Shown here: piece after piece, positions 28,490-37,676 of the stretch
How positions within the stretch are numbered: position 1 is the stretch's first letter
Layout of the letters: every line of letters starts with the position of its first letter
DNA from: Bacillota bacterium
GTDB lineage: Bacteria; Bacillota; Clostridia; Acetivibrionales; DTU013
Direction: 5' to 3'
NCBI GenBank assembly: GCA_023418915.1
Contig: JAEZYU010000038.1
Coordinates: 310,001-374,000, forward strand
DNA: 64,000 nt
Program-made: the position numbers and the translations under genes
The notes under the pieces: model-generated
The model's database searches: none
What the model was told of the DNA's origin: nothing
Seen by the model: the letters and a program-made list of their open reading frames with translations, nothing else

Positions 28490-29026
28490 CTATTTCTTCT
28501 TAGTCACATAAATGCTGAAAACATACCCTGCCTTGCCCTTTGATGTAGTCACCTTGCACCAGCCATCGCTTTCGGATTCTATTGTGACCGTTTCATTTTT
28601 ATACAGCTTGCCTAGAATGCTCGATGAAGTGCTGGGCTTTGACCTCAGATTGAGTACAGCAACATTAACGGTACCCTTGAGCTTTGCAGGCGGCGGAGTG
28701 ACAGGTCCATCATTTTGATCGCCGTCAGATGGTGTCGATGGAACTGCAGCGCCGGATTTCAATGCGGCAATTTCATCCTGCAATGCTTTTATTTTCTTAT
28801 CCTGATCCGTTACCTTAGTTTTGAGCTCATCGTTCTGCCCCAGCAGCTTTTGTATCTCTGCCGACAGCTGTTCAAATGCGGCGTCCACATAGCTTTTACT
28901 CACGATAGGATCCTGATCTGAGCCGGGTACGGCTGTCTGGTTTATGGCAGAGACAATATTAAGGCTCAATGATATAACAAGAAGAACCATTATTGCGGCT
29001 GCTGTAAATTTGGACCGACGTTTCAT
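28490..29026 (-). CDS. membrane-anchored bacterial SH3-domain protein
   Basis: A 178-residue exported protein: N-terminal signal or anchor helix (AAIMVLLVISLSLNIVSA), a coiled coil of about 45 residues (FEQLSAEIQKLLGQNDELK and IKALQDEIAALK), a Pro/Asp-rich linker, and a C-terminal SH3b domain (VAVLNLRSKPSTSSSILGK, VTIESESDGWCKV, KAGYVFSIYV). SH3b domains bind peptidoglycan, so it probably links membrane and wall. No catalytic domain is attached. The ATG follows a GGGGG-type site. It is convergent with the GH130 operon. Confidence 0.88.
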   Translation of the reverse strand: MKRRSKFTAAAIMVLLVISLSLNIVSAINQTAVPGSDQDPIVSKSYVDAAFEQLSAEIQKLLGQNDELKTKVTDQDKKIKALQDEIAALKSGAAVPSTPSDGDQNDGPVTPPPAKLKGTVNVAVLNLRSKPSTSSSILGKLYKNETVTIESESDGWCKVTTSKGKAGYVFSIYVTKKK

Positions 29027-29240
29027 TGCTAACCCCCTTTTTCATTTGTGCAAGTAAACTCTTTAAACAATCGTATACTATCATTATAACTCAACATTGG
29101 CGGTTTTTGGTTACAGAATCCTTAAAATAACATGACATATTGAAAAAAAAGCAATTAATGAGCATCTACAGGCAAAAATTGACGAGCAAAATCAACAATA
29201 AGAATTATAATAGAGTTATTTCATGGATGGAGAGCATAGG

Positions 29241-30626
29241 ATGCAGCTTAAGATGGGTTTAGGGTCAAAAAGTGGGATATTTAGCGACAGATGCTTTTTG
29301 ATAAAATTTCTCAGCATAGCTATACCGGTTACACTGCAGCAATTTTTGTCTTCTTCTCTTAATTTGACAAACAATATACTTGTCGGTCAGCTTGGTGATG
29401 CAAGTGTGACCGCTGTCGGGCTGGCAAACCAGGTATATTTCATTCTCAATGTCATACTGCTTGGCATAGGCGGAGGCATATCGGTCTATATATCTCAATT
29501 CTGGGGCAGTCAGAAATACGATCAGATAAAAAAGGTAGTATCACTGAGCATGGTAATAACATTTACGGCTGCACTGATATTCTTCATACCCTCATTCACA
29601 GCACCAAGATTCATGCTGTCACTTTTTTCAAAGGATATCAGCGTAATCGAGCTTGGCAGCCAATACCTCAGGCCGGTAAGTATCAGCTTTTTGCTTATGA
29701 CCATCTCCATATGCTTTTCAAGTGCGCTGCGAAGCACGGGTAATGTCAGGCTTCCGCTGATAGCCAACTTTGCAGGAATCATTGTCAATACAGTATTGAA
29801 TTACATACTCATATTCGGCAGACTTGGATTGCCCGCAATGGGCGTCGCAGGATCCGCCACCGCTACAGTCATAGCCCGCCTCATCGAGTCATCTATCATA
29901 ATGTGGGCTGTATATGCCGGGAACAGTATCGTATCGATAAAGCCAAAGGATCTGCTGAATATAAGCGCCGATCTTATCAAACGCTTTTTCAGCACCTCTG
30001 GAGAACTCATCATAAAGGATGGTGTATGGGCCATTGGAACATCGATATATATGGCAATATATGCATTGATGAGTACAGAAGCGGCCGCTGCCGTAAACAT
30101 TACCTCAACCATCCGAAGCATGTGCTTCGTATTCTTTCAGGGTATTTCCAGTGCATGTCTGATAATGGTAGGGAATAAAATCGGCGAAAATGATACCAAG
30201 ACAGCATATAAATATGCTGTCAGATTTCTAAAAATAGCCCTTGTGCTCTCAGCTATCATAGCAAGCACGCTTGTATTGATAAGGCCTCTGGTACTGTCTC
30301 CGTACAAGGTATCACAGACAGTGGTGGACAGCGCTATGGGCTTACTTACAGCGGCCGCCGTGCTCATACCCTTCCAGTCCTTTGCCAGTGTTGCCATTGT
30401 AGGGGCCATGAGGGGCGGTGGTGATATCAGGTTCACCATATTCCTGGATCTGACTGCAGTATGGTTCATAGGTATGCCGTTGGCATGGATTGGCGGAATG
30501 GTGCTTAATCTTGATATCGTATGGGTATTTTTCCTTGTCACTCTCCAGGAGGTATTCAAGGCGGTTCTGTGTTTTTGGAGAATACGTTCGAGAAAATGGA
30601 TCAACAATGTGGTCCGGGGGATATAA
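29241..30626 (+). CDS. MATE-family multidrug/Na+ antiporter
   Basis: About 461 residues with twelve predicted membrane helices in two related halves. MATE traits include IAIPVTLQQFLSSSLNLTNN in helix 1, GQLGDASVTAVGLANQVYF, and the second-half counterpart (ISADLIKRFFSTSGELIIKDG, then STEAAAAVNITSTI). It exports cationic compounds by Na+ or H+ exchange; the substrate is not evident. I prefer ATG 29241 (GGAGAG close upstream) over the earlier in-frame ATG at 29223. A second MATE gene lies at 53684-55072. No regulator is adjacent. Confidence 0.9.
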   Translation: MQLKMGLGSKSGIFSDRCFLIKFLSIAIPVTLQQFLSSSLNLTNNILVGQLGDASVTAVGLANQVYFILNVILLGIGGGISVYISQFWGSQKYDQIKKVVSLSMVITFTAALIFFIPSFTAPRFMLSLFSKDISVIELGSQYLRPVSISFLLMTISICFSSALRSTGNVRLPLIANFAGIIVNTVLNYILIFGRLGLPAMGVAGSATATVIARLIESSIIMWAVYAGNSIVSIKPKDLLNISADLIKRFFSTSGELIIKDGVWAIGTSIYMAIYALMSTEAAAAVNITSTIRSMCFVFFQGISSACLIMVGNKIGENDTKTAYKYAVRFLKIALVLSAIIASTLVLIRPLVLSPYKVSQTVVDSAMGLLTAAAVLIPFQSFASVAIVGAMRGGGDIRFTIFLDLTAVWFIGMPLAWIGGMVLNLDIVWVFFLVTLQEVFKAVLCFWRIRSRKWINNVVRGI

Positions 30627-30650
30627 CGAGGCCGACAGACAAATAAGTGT

Positions 30651-31154
30651 CTAAGTGTCGTGCCAGGCACCATAAATTACCTTCCACTGCTCCAGCTTCT
30701 TTTCAAACGGTATTGTGTATGCAGGGCTGGTGGAGGGCAGAATTTGAAAATCCTGGATCATATCACCCACTCCCCTTCTTTTGACAAAACGATTGTATAA
30801 TCTGGCAGCAGGCCCGCCGTTGAAGCACACATGCCTGATCGCCGGATAGCATTGAAAGAGGCTGGCAAAATCATTCGGCTCCGGATTCTTAATGTCACTA
30901 TCGCTGCTGCTCTCCCTCTCGCAAGCCTTCAGCACATCCCACAGAGCAATGCCGTGACTCAGCAGAAAAGCCTTTCGCAGGCTGTAATCCTTATCCGGTT
31001 CAAGGTCAAAGAGAGCATATATTATCCTCCAGAAAGCATTCCTTTCAAATCCGTAATACTGCTGCTTCTTAAGCGACATAACGCCGGGCATCGTTCCAAG
31101 TATGAGAACACTGCATCGCTCATCGATAACCGGTTCAAACGAATAAATCTTCAT
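30651..31154 (-). CDS. DNA-deoxyinosine (hypoxanthine-DNA) glycosylase, UDG superfamily family 6
   Basis: A 167-residue base-excision repair enzyme. The N-terminal motif ILGTMPGVMSLKKQQYYGF followed by ERNAFWRIIYALF, then HGIALWDVLKACERESSSD, VCFNGGPAARLYNRF and the C-terminal LPSTSPAYT match the HDG group of uracil-DNA-glycosylase-fold proteins that remove hypoxanthine from deaminated adenine. It lies 34 bp downstream of engB on the same strand and is probably cotranscribed. Its 3' end, including the codons for WHDT and the stop, overlaps a GTGCCAGGCAC palindrome at 30660-30670. Confidence 0.88.
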   Translation of the reverse strand: MKIYSFEPVIDERCSVLILGTMPGVMSLKKQQYYGFERNAFWRIIYALFDLEPDKDYSLRKAFLLSHGIALWDVLKACERESSSDSDIKNPEPNDFASLFQCYPAIRHVCFNGGPAARLYNRFVKRRGVGDMIQDFQILPSTSPAYTIPFEKKLEQWKVIYGAWHDT

Positions 31155-31188
31155 GACTGCTCAAACTGCCCACCTTCCGCCATACGAT

Positions 31189-31797
31189 TCACGACTGTTC
31201 CACAACAGACTGCTTGAGTATTGCCGCCTCCAGCTCACTCCATAACAAGTCCCTCTCCTGCCCGGTCTCAGACGAATATGCGCTCAGACTGACATCCGCA
31301 TTGAGCCCCAGGACCTTTCTTATCTCAGAGAGCCTCTTTTGCACCTGCCCGCGCGGTATCTTGTCCTTTTTTGTAGCTATGACCATATGCGCCACACCCT
31401 GCTCTGTGATCCAGTTGTACATCACTCTGTCGTCAGCAGTGGGCGAATGCCGTATATCCACCAGCATAATCACTATTTTGAGCTGCTTTCTCGTGTTCAG
31501 GTAGGTTTCGATCATCTTTCCCCAGAAAGCCTTCTCTCCTTTTGATACCTTTGCGTATCCGTACCCGGGCAGGTCGACGAAATACATGGTATCATCTATA
31601 TTATAGAAATTGATGCCCCTTGTTTTGCCTGGTGCTGATGAGATCCTTGCAAGACCTCTCCTGTTTAAGAGTGAATTGATGATAGATGATTTCCCCACAT
31701 TCGACCTGCCGACCAGCGCTATCTCGGGCAAATCCCCGGCTGGGTACTGCTCGGGCTTTACGGCAGTCAGCTCATACCTCGCTTTGTTAATATCCAT
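31189..31797 (-). CDS. engB: ribosome-biogenesis GTPase EngB/YsxC
   Basis: A 202-residue TRAFAC-class GTPase needed for late 50S subunit assembly. G1 is GRSNVGKSS, G2 lies in KTRGINFYN, G3 is DLPGYGYAKV, G4 is ATKKDKI, and the family-specific TPGKT-like segment reads SAPGKTRG. Length is typical (about 195-205). The ATG follows AAGGAGA. In many Clostridia engB sits next to lon; here the partner is instead the DNA glycosylase gene. Confidence 0.96.
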   Translation of the reverse strand: MDINKARYELTAVKPEQYPAGDLPEIALVGRSNVGKSSIINSLLNRRGLARISSAPGKTRGINFYNIDDTMYFVDLPGYGYAKVSKGEKAFWGKMIETYLNTRKQLKIVIMLVDIRHSPTADDRVMYNWITEQGVAHMVIATKKDKIPRGQVQKRLSEIRKVLGLNADVSLSAYSSETGQERDLLWSELEAAILKQSVVEQS

Positions 31798-31951
31798 GAT
31801 ACATTCTCCTTGTCTGCCTTTTCATTCACAAGCAACTATATTATACTAAAAAAAGCCGGTTTATATAATGCATGTTGAAAAACAACCATGTCTAAACACA
31901 TAATGCGGCATTGCGATAGACCCGGCCAATACTTCATCAATAGGAGCCGTA

Positions 31952-34324
31952 ATGCAAAATAAGAAAACCATTTCAGTATCGGTTCAGGAGCTGCTGGCAT
32001 TCTCTCTCCAGTCAGGTGATCTGTCTTCCGGAGGTTATTCTCCTTCAAGAGCAGTTGAAGGAACAAGAGGGCATGCCGCAGTGAGAAAGCTTATCAGGGA
32101 AACCCTGTCTGACCAGGCTGTCTATGAAGCTGAAGTGCCAATAATATTCAGGTTGGAAAGCAGCGGCCTTGTGCTTGAGGTGAGCGGCAGGATCGATGGC
32201 TTGCTGAAGGATGCCTCCGGTGTCACTATCCACGAGATCAAAACCACCACACTGCCGCTGGAGGAGATCGAGCATGACCACAATCCCCAGCATTGGGCAC
32301 AGGCGAAATGCTATGCATATATGTTCGCATATACGCACGGACTCGACTATATAGCAATACGGCTGACCTATTTTCAGCTGGATGAAAAACAGGAAAAATC
32401 CTTTATAGACCTCTACAGTATAGATACCCTTGCAGAGTTCTTCATACCGCTGTCCGAAGACTATATGGCATGGCAGCAAATAACCCACAGCTGGGAGATC
32501 GCACGCGACAGTTCCATAGAAAAGCTTACTTTCCCATACCCCGGCTATCGTCAGGGTCAGCAGGAGCTGATAGACAATGTATATGACACCATACAAAACA
32601 GAGAATTGCTTTTTGCACAGGCACCTACCGGCACAGGCAAGACAGTGGCCACGCTTTACCCGGCTGTAAAGGCGCTCGGCGACGGTCTGGTCTCAAAAAT
32701 CTTCTACCTTACAGCCAAAACAACTACCAGAAGCCTGGCTGAAAAATCACTGGCAGACATGCGCGAAAAAGGTCTGCGAATCAAATCTCTGACAATAACG
32801 GCAAAGGAAAAGGTATGCTTTTGTGAAGAACAGATATGCAATGCAGAAAACTGCGAATATGCAAAAAACTATTACGGCAAAATAAAAAATGCCCTTCCTG
32901 ATGCTCTGAATGGGGATGTGCTGGACCGGGCAGCTATTGAAAGGTACGCACTGAAGCATGTTGTCTGTCCCTTTGAATTGACGCTGGATCTGTCGCTTTT
33001 ATGCGATGTTGTCATTTGCGACTACAATTACCTTTATGATCCCAGGGTTTATCTCAAGCGTTATTTCACTAAGCGGGGCGATTACTGCTTTCTGGTGGAT
33101 GAAGCTCATAATCTGGCGGACAGGGCCAGAGACATGTATTCTGCTGAGCTTTCTAGACGTTCATTTTACAGATTGAAAAAGTCGGCAAAGGAGGAATTGC
33201 CGGAAATATACGATTCGCTGGACAGGATATACAAGCATTTTCTTGAAACCTCCAAGGCACTGGCAGAAGATTCTGATCATGGAAAGAGCTTCTACAAAGT
33301 ACGCAGGATACGCCAGGATGAGCTTTGCAGCCTGTTGGAGTACTTCACAGGCATACTTGAAGGCTGGCTGTCGAGAAACCCGCCGGTCTCATTCATGGAC
33401 TTCCTCCTTGAAGTATACTATGACAGCCTTCATTTCATAAAAATAACCGAGCTGTATGACGACAGATATGTGACATGCTTTGACAACTCCCCGGGAGATT
33501 TTAAGATAAAGCTCTATTGCGTAGATCCGTCCAGGCTGCTGCGGGATGCCATGAATAAAGGCAGAGCATCGGTATTGTTCTCTGCAACCCTCTCCCCTAT
33601 CAACTATTTTACATCGATGCTCGGCGGAATGGATGATGCCCGCATTACAGTGATACCCTCTCCATTTCCCAGTGAAAACCTTTGCGTCTATGTAGATGAT
33701 TCCATATCGACCAAGTATAAAACAAGGCAGTTTTCCTATGACAGGATCGCAAAATCGGTATTGGAGGCTGTAACGTCAAGGACAGGCAACTATATTGTGT
33801 TCTTTCCGTCCTTTGATTACCTCAATGAAGTCTATTACAGGTTCATGGGGATCTGCAGCGGCATACGAACACTGTATCAGACACCGGGTATGTCTGAGCC
33901 GGCCAGGCAGGAATTCCTGTCAGAATTTGAAAGTACAGGTGAAACTAGTCTTGTGGGCTTTGCGGTTATGGGAGGTGTTTTCGGCGAAGGCATCGATCTG
34001 ACCGGGGACAAGCTTTCCGGTGCAGTCATTGTCGGTGTCGGCCTTCCTCAGATATGCAATGAAAGAAACATCATACGAAGACACTTTGACGAGCAGTCAG
34101 GCAATGGCTTCGAATATGCCTATACGTATCCGGGTATCAACCGTGTGCTGCAGGCTGCAGGGCGTGTCATACGAACAGAAAACGATATGGGTGTGGTAGT
34201 CCTGCTTGACGAACGGTTCTCATACCATATTTACAGGGAACTGCTGCCCCCTGAATGGAGTCCGATATCAAGGGCCTCCGACGGATGCCTCCTGAGCGAT
34301 GTGCTCATGGACTTCTGGGGCTGA
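31952..34324 (+). CDS. RecB-type nuclease fused to XPD/DinG-like Fe-S DNA helicase
   Basis: A 790-residue fusion. Residues 1-150 carry a complete PD-(D/E)XK nuclease of RecB/Cas4 type: His in EGTRGHAAVR (about 41), Asp in GRIDGLL (82), E-x-K in IHEIKTT (95-97), and the Gln/Tyr helix in WAQAKCYAYMFAY. An SF2 helicase follows: Walker A APTGTGKT near 225, four Fe-S Cys within about 288-340 (VCFCEEQICNAENC and HVVCPFE), DEAH near 382, motif III LFSATLSP, and motif VI VLQAAGRVIRTENDMG. It probably unwinds and trims damaged or replication-intermediate DNA. The AGGAG site supports the ATG. The 3' end overlaps the convergent transporter gene by 94 bp. Confidence 0.9.
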   Translation: MQNKKTISVSVQELLAFSLQSGDLSSGGYSPSRAVEGTRGHAAVRKLIRETLSDQAVYEAEVPIIFRLESSGLVLEVSGRIDGLLKDASGVTIHEIKTTTLPLEEIEHDHNPQHWAQAKCYAYMFAYTHGLDYIAIRLTYFQLDEKQEKSFIDLYSIDTLAEFFIPLSEDYMAWQQITHSWEIARDSSIEKLTFPYPGYRQGQQELIDNVYDTIQNRELLFAQAPTGTGKTVATLYPAVKALGDGLVSKIFYLTAKTTTRSLAEKSLADMREKGLRIKSLTITAKEKVCFCEEQICNAENCEYAKNYYGKIKNALPDALNGDVLDRAAIERYALKHVVCPFELTLDLSLLCDVVICDYNYLYDPRVYLKRYFTKRGDYCFLVDEAHNLADRARDMYSAELSRRSFYRLKKSAKEELPEIYDSLDRIYKHFLETSKALAEDSDHGKSFYKVRRIRQDELCSLLEYFTGILEGWLSRNPPVSFMDFLLEVYYDSLHFIKITELYDDRYVTCFDNSPGDFKIKLYCVDPSRLLRDAMNKGRASVLFSATLSPINYFTSMLGGMDDARITVIPSPFPSENLCVYVDDSISTKYKTRQFSYDRIAKSVLEAVTSRTGNYIVFFPSFDYLNEVYYRFMGICSGIRTLYQTPGMSEPARQEFLSEFESTGETSLVGFAVMGGVFGEGIDLTGDKLSGAVIVGVGLPQICNERNIIRRHFDEQSGNGFEYAYTYPGINRVLQAAGRVIRTENDMGVVVLLDERFSYHIYRELLPPEWSPISRASDGCLLSDVLMDFWG

Positions 34325-35235
34325 GCCGGTATGTGAAAGCTCGGCTGTTTGCTGATCCCTTGAGCTGAACCTTTTGCTTTTACACTCAGCAGTATCGCAG
34401 TGATTATCAGAGCGCACCCTAAGTAGGCATTGAAGCCCTCCATCCTCTCTCCGATGAAAATATATGCAAATACAGCTGCCGATACAGGCTCCAGAGTATA
34501 TATGACCGTTGCTTTTTCCGGACGTATGAACTTAAGTGCGCTTGACTGTATCAATATAGTCGATACGGAAATGAATATGCTCAGCACCAGAACAGAGATG
34601 GAAATACCGTTCATATCACCTATAGACGCCTTACCTCTCTCCAGGAAAAACGCAGCGGCAAAAAACACTGCAGCGCTCGTGATGTGCTGAATAAAAGTGA
34701 ATTGCGCCGGGTCGGTCTTTGAAGCAAACAATTTCTGCGAGGCCAGATACAACGAAAAAAACAAAGCATTGGCCAATGCAAATATATCACCCGGATCAAA
34801 GCTGAAGCTGTCAAAGTCAAGGGTCAGCAGCAACAGTCCAAGCACAGCCGTCAGAGAACCCAGGACAAATTTTCTGCCGGGCAGCTTTCTTTCCGCCGCA
34901 GCCATAATCATTGGCGTCAATATCACAGACATCTGCACTATGAAGGCTGTATTTGAGCTGCTAGTGTTTCCAAGAGCCAGCATGCATGAAATATTGCTAA
35001 ATATGGAAAACATTCCGATACCGATGCCTGCCAATATTGTTTTCCTGTCAATAGATCTGAGCCTTCGGAAAAACACTGCCGTCAAAATCAGTAGTCCGCC
35101 CAGCGAATAAAAAAATAGTATCGTGAAATACGGCAGGTAGTTAAGAAGTATCTTTGACCATATGTAAGACGAACCCCACATCAATGCATTCAGCATTATG
35201 AATAACGATGCATTTTTTTCCTTTATAAAGCTCAT
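34231..35235 (-). CDS. EamA/DMT-superfamily metabolite transporter
   Basis: A 334-residue inner-membrane protein with ten hydrophobic helices in two EamA repeats (ALMWGSSYIWSKILLNYLPY at the start, TVIYTLEPVSAAVFAYIFIGE before the end). Substrates of this family are amino acids, sugars or drugs; none can be chosen here. The last 45 residues after the final helix form a polar tail (FHIPAQPQKSMSTSLRRHP) not needed by the family, and much of this tail is read antisense to the end of the helicase gene. The start has GGGAAGGG, which lies just beside a duplicated 18-bp leader segment. Confidence 0.87.
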   Translation of the reverse strand: MSFIKEKNASLFIMLNALMWGSSYIWSKILLNYLPYFTILFFYSLGGLLILTAVFFRRLRSIDRKTILAGIGIGMFSIFSNISCMLALGNTSSSNTAFIVQMSVILTPMIMAAAERKLPGRKFVLGSLTAVLGLLLLTLDFDSFSFDPGDIFALANALFFSLYLASQKLFASKTDPAQFTFIQHITSAAVFFAAAFFLERGKASIGDMNGISISVLVLSIFISVSTILIQSSALKFIRPEKATVIYTLEPVSAAVFAYIFIGERMEGFNAYLGCALIITAILLSVKAKGSAQGISKQPSFHIPAQPQKSMSTSLRRHPSEALDIGLHSGGSSSL

Positions 35236-35244
35236 GTTCTCACC

Positions 35245-35280
35245 CTTCCCTTATCGCTCCGGCTTCCCTTATCGCTCCGG
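35245..35280. repeat. 18-bp tandem duplication carrying an SD-like purine tract
   Basis: CTTCCCTTATCGCTCCGG occurs at 35245-35262 and 35263-35280. On the minus strand each copy includes GGAG and GGGAAG, and the copy nearest the start supplies the ribosome binding site of the DMT gene (start 35235). The rest of the ~450-bp gap to the AraC gene is AT-rich and shows no convincing gene; a frame at 35414-35659 lacks a ribosome binding site and recognisable features. Confidence 0.75.
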
Positions 35281-35686
35281 TAAATTCTTTCTTACTGCTC
35301 GGACCCGTTCGGATCTACATGTTTACATAAATCAAATCAATTGTATTCATCTGTTATGCTTTTGATATATAATATTCAAACTATTTGCAATATAAATTGC
35401 TCAAGGTGCTGTATTGTTTGTTTATTGTGTGGTTGTCATAATATTTCACCATTATTGCGCCCCAGTGCATCGCCTCTTTACACCCTCATTTGATTACGAT
35501 TATTTGAATACGTCCAATGGTATCGATTCTGGATTTCTATCTAAAGGATGCAATATGTACTCATCAGAAATGCAGGAACATATTATAGCTGTGACGGGAT
35601 ATGTTGTTGCTTGCCACAAAGCTTTGAAAACCGCAGCAAACAAGCTCATGTCCCGGTAGTATAAAAATTGTATGGAGATGGATTTT

Positions 35687-36622
35687 ATGGGCAGCAGCTT
35701 TACACCTGATTCAAAGAGAGGGTGTCTAAATGGCGATTCTGCACCTGATTCAAAGAGAGGGTGTCTAAATGGCGATTCTGCATCCGATTCAAAGAGAGGG
35801 TATCTAAAGGGCGATTTTGCGCTCTTTCATCTGAGTGACATGAAGGATATGCAGTTCGAGTACCATTATCACGATTTCAATAAAATAATCATATTTATCA
35901 GCGGCAGTGTCACATACCTGATCGAAGGCAGAGCATACAAGCTAAAGCCGTGGGATATCCTCCTTGTAAGCAGCAGCGAGGTCCATAAGCCGATGATAGA
36001 TCCGTCTGTCAGGTATGAGCGTATCGCTGTATGGGTCAACCCGGGGTTTCTGGCGAATCACAGCAATGAATGCGATCTTTTTACATGCTTCAGGCTGGCA
36101 AAAGAGAGCAATAACCTGTTAAGACTTGAAGATTCAAGGCTCAGTCAGATTCAGTCACTTCTTCTTAATATGGAGGAGGCCTGCAAAAGTGTCGATTTTG
36201 GCTCAGGTGTTTTGAAGAATTCAATCTTTCTGCAGCTGTTGGTCATATTGACAAGAGAATTGATAAGCGGCAGAGGAAAGTGTGAAATAAGTGACATCGC
36301 TTCAGATGAGAGTATACGGAGTATATTGGACCATATCAATGCAAATATACGTGACGATCTTTCCATCGACACTCTGGCTGCAAGGTTCTACATGAGCAGA
36401 TATCACCTTATGCATAAATTCAAGCAACTGACCGGCTATACCATCCACAGCTACATACTTCAAAAGAGGCTCATAAATGCCGACAGCCTCATCAGGAACG
36501 GTGTGCCTGCTCTGCAGGCCTGTGAAGCGTCCGGTTTCAATGACTACTCAAATTTCGTCAGATTATACAAAAGATTTTTTGGTGTGTCTCCGAGAAATCG
36601 CATCATCAGTCGGCAAACCTGA
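35687..36622 (+). CDS. AraC-family regulator with N-terminal cupin and repeat-encoded leader
   Basis: A 311-residue transcription factor. Residues about 45-130 form an AraC-type cupin (FEYHYHDFNKIIIFISGSV, LKPWDILLVSSSEVHKP), and the C-terminal 100 residues form the double helix-turn-helix (SIDTLAARFYMSRYHLMHKFK, ACEASGFNDYSNFVRLYKRFF). The first ~45 residues are three in-frame copies of a 13-residue unit (PDSKRGCLNGDSA) outside any domain. The ATG at 35687 has GGAG 9 nt upstream; translation could also start further in. Its target is unknown: the gene is not paired with an obvious operon, and the convergent DUF4846 gene overlaps its end by 17 bp. Confidence 0.88.
   Translation: MGSSFTPDSKRGCLNGDSAPDSKRGCLNGDSASDSKRGYLKGDFALFHLSDMKDMQFEYHYHDFNKIIIFISGSVTYLIEGRAYKLKPWDILLVSSSEVHKPMIDPSVRYERIAVWVNPGFLANHSNECDLFTCFRLAKESNNLLRLEDSRLSQIQSLLLNMEEACKSVDFGSGVLKNSIFLQLLVILTRELISGRGKCEISDIASDESIRSILDHINANIRDDLSIDTLAARFYMSRYHLMHKFKQLTGYTIHSYILQKRLINADSLIRNGVPALQACEASGFNDYSNFVRLYKRFFGVSPRNRIISRQT
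35703..35819 (+). repeat. in-frame 39-bp tandem repeat (three copies)
   Basis: Units begin at 35703, 35742 and 35781. The first two are identical and the third has several substitutions. Each unit is 13 codons, so copy-number change keeps the AraC-regulator frame while altering the N-terminal leader length. Confidence 0.9.
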
Positions 36623-37676
36623 ATACCTGGTCTTTGGAAAATGTCCACTCCGGAGTAAAGAGCTCTTCGCCGAAATCCAGCTTATACCATGGGTTTCCGT
36701 CCTCATTGGCAGGGTTCTTCAGTATATGGATATCCTGTGCAGGCATATAGCTTTGCGCTATAATAAATATCCTCTCCCCTGTCTGGGGATTTTTTGCCAT
36801 ATCAATTAATATAACGCAGTGGCCGGGAGTACCTCCCTTTAAAAACACATCGCCTGGCAGTGCTTCTTCCACCCCGATTCTTTTCATCTCCTGGGACAGT
36901 GACTGCGTACCTGCATATGCAAAGACCATATCGAGGTACTTTCTGAAGCTTTCATATCCGGCGTCTCTGTCCTCATTCTCCACCCAGTACGCTTTGTTGC
37001 CGGAGACCATGATCCTGCTTCCCTCCAACCATTTTTCGTATTTTGCATTAAAACCATTGGTAAAATTAAAGTGTATCCGGTCATACATCCCCTTTGAGTA
37101 AAGGTATTCCGCCCTGAGCCTGATCACTGCATCGGCGCACTGCTGGAGATCTCTGGTCCCTACATCGATATCAATCACTGCCTCATGCACATCATATGGC
37201 TTTATCCCGCCGTCATAGTAGCTTACACTGGTTCCATGCTGCTTTACCGGCAGATCCCTCAAAAACTCACCAAAGGAACCCTCCGTAAGCTCTATTCTTT
37301 CATAACCTGCCGGAGTCCGTATCCTCTCTGATGCAGTCATCCCCTCTTCGTTAATCAGCTGTTCAGCAGCAGCAGTGCTGTTGTTATCGTTGTTATCGTT
37401 GTCCTTCGTTTCGCCGTATTCATTCATCCCATCGTCTCCGGCATGTCTGTTGCTGTGCTTGTCAGATGATACGGCTTCATCATTGTCATAGCCGTCATTG
37501 TACGTATTCATATCTTCCGGATCGCCGGTATCAGATCCCGGCATCGTCTTAACGCCATCCTCAGCGGTCAGTCCGTCTCCAACGGTATCCTGCCTGATCT
37601 GCGATAATATCAAAACAGCTGATGTGATCAGTATCAGCAGAATCAACAAAGTAATTATTGCTTTATTTTTACTCAT
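36606..37676 (-). CDS. DUF4846 exported protein
   Basis: A 356-residue protein with an N-terminal membrane helix (AIITLLILLILITSAVLILS) acting as signal or anchor, about 90 residues of low-complexity Asp/Asn/Gly linker, and a C-terminal DUF4846 domain: GSFGEFLRDLPVK, VIDIDVGTRDLQQCADAVIRL, RIHFNFTNGFNAKYEKW, and ALPGDVFLKGGTPGHCVILID. The last motif (His after GxPGH) suggests a papain-like or NlpC-like geometry, but the biochemical role is not known. ATG 37676 follows GGAGAGAAA; upstream in-frame codons lack a site. Confidence 0.88.
   Translation of the reverse strand: MSKNKAIITLLILLILITSAVLILSQIRQDTVGDGLTAEDGVKTMPGSDTGDPEDMNTYNDGYDNDEAVSSDKHSNRHAGDDGMNEYGETKDNDNNDNNSTAAAEQLINEEGMTASERIRTPAGYERIELTEGSFGEFLRDLPVKQHGTSVSYYDGGIKPYDVHEAVIDIDVGTRDLQQCADAVIRLRAEYLYSKGMYDRIHFNFTNGFNAKYEKWLEGSRIMVSGNKAYWVENEDRDAGYESFRKYLDMVFAYAGTQSLSQEMKRIGVEEALPGDVFLKGGTPGHCVILIDMAKNPQTGERIFIIAQSYMPAQDIHILKNPANEDGNPWYKLDFGEELFTPEWTFSKDQVFRFAD

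Noticed and set aside
30660..30670. GTGCCAGGCAC palindrome as a transcription-factor site
   Set aside because: It lies in the 3' end of the DNA glycosylase gene and resembles a short dispersed palindrome; a similar GGTGCCAGG occurs near 47740. No regulatory context.
35414..35659. 81-codon plus-strand frame upstream of the AraC gene
   Set aside because: No translation signal, no domain, composition typical of AT-rich non-coding DNA.
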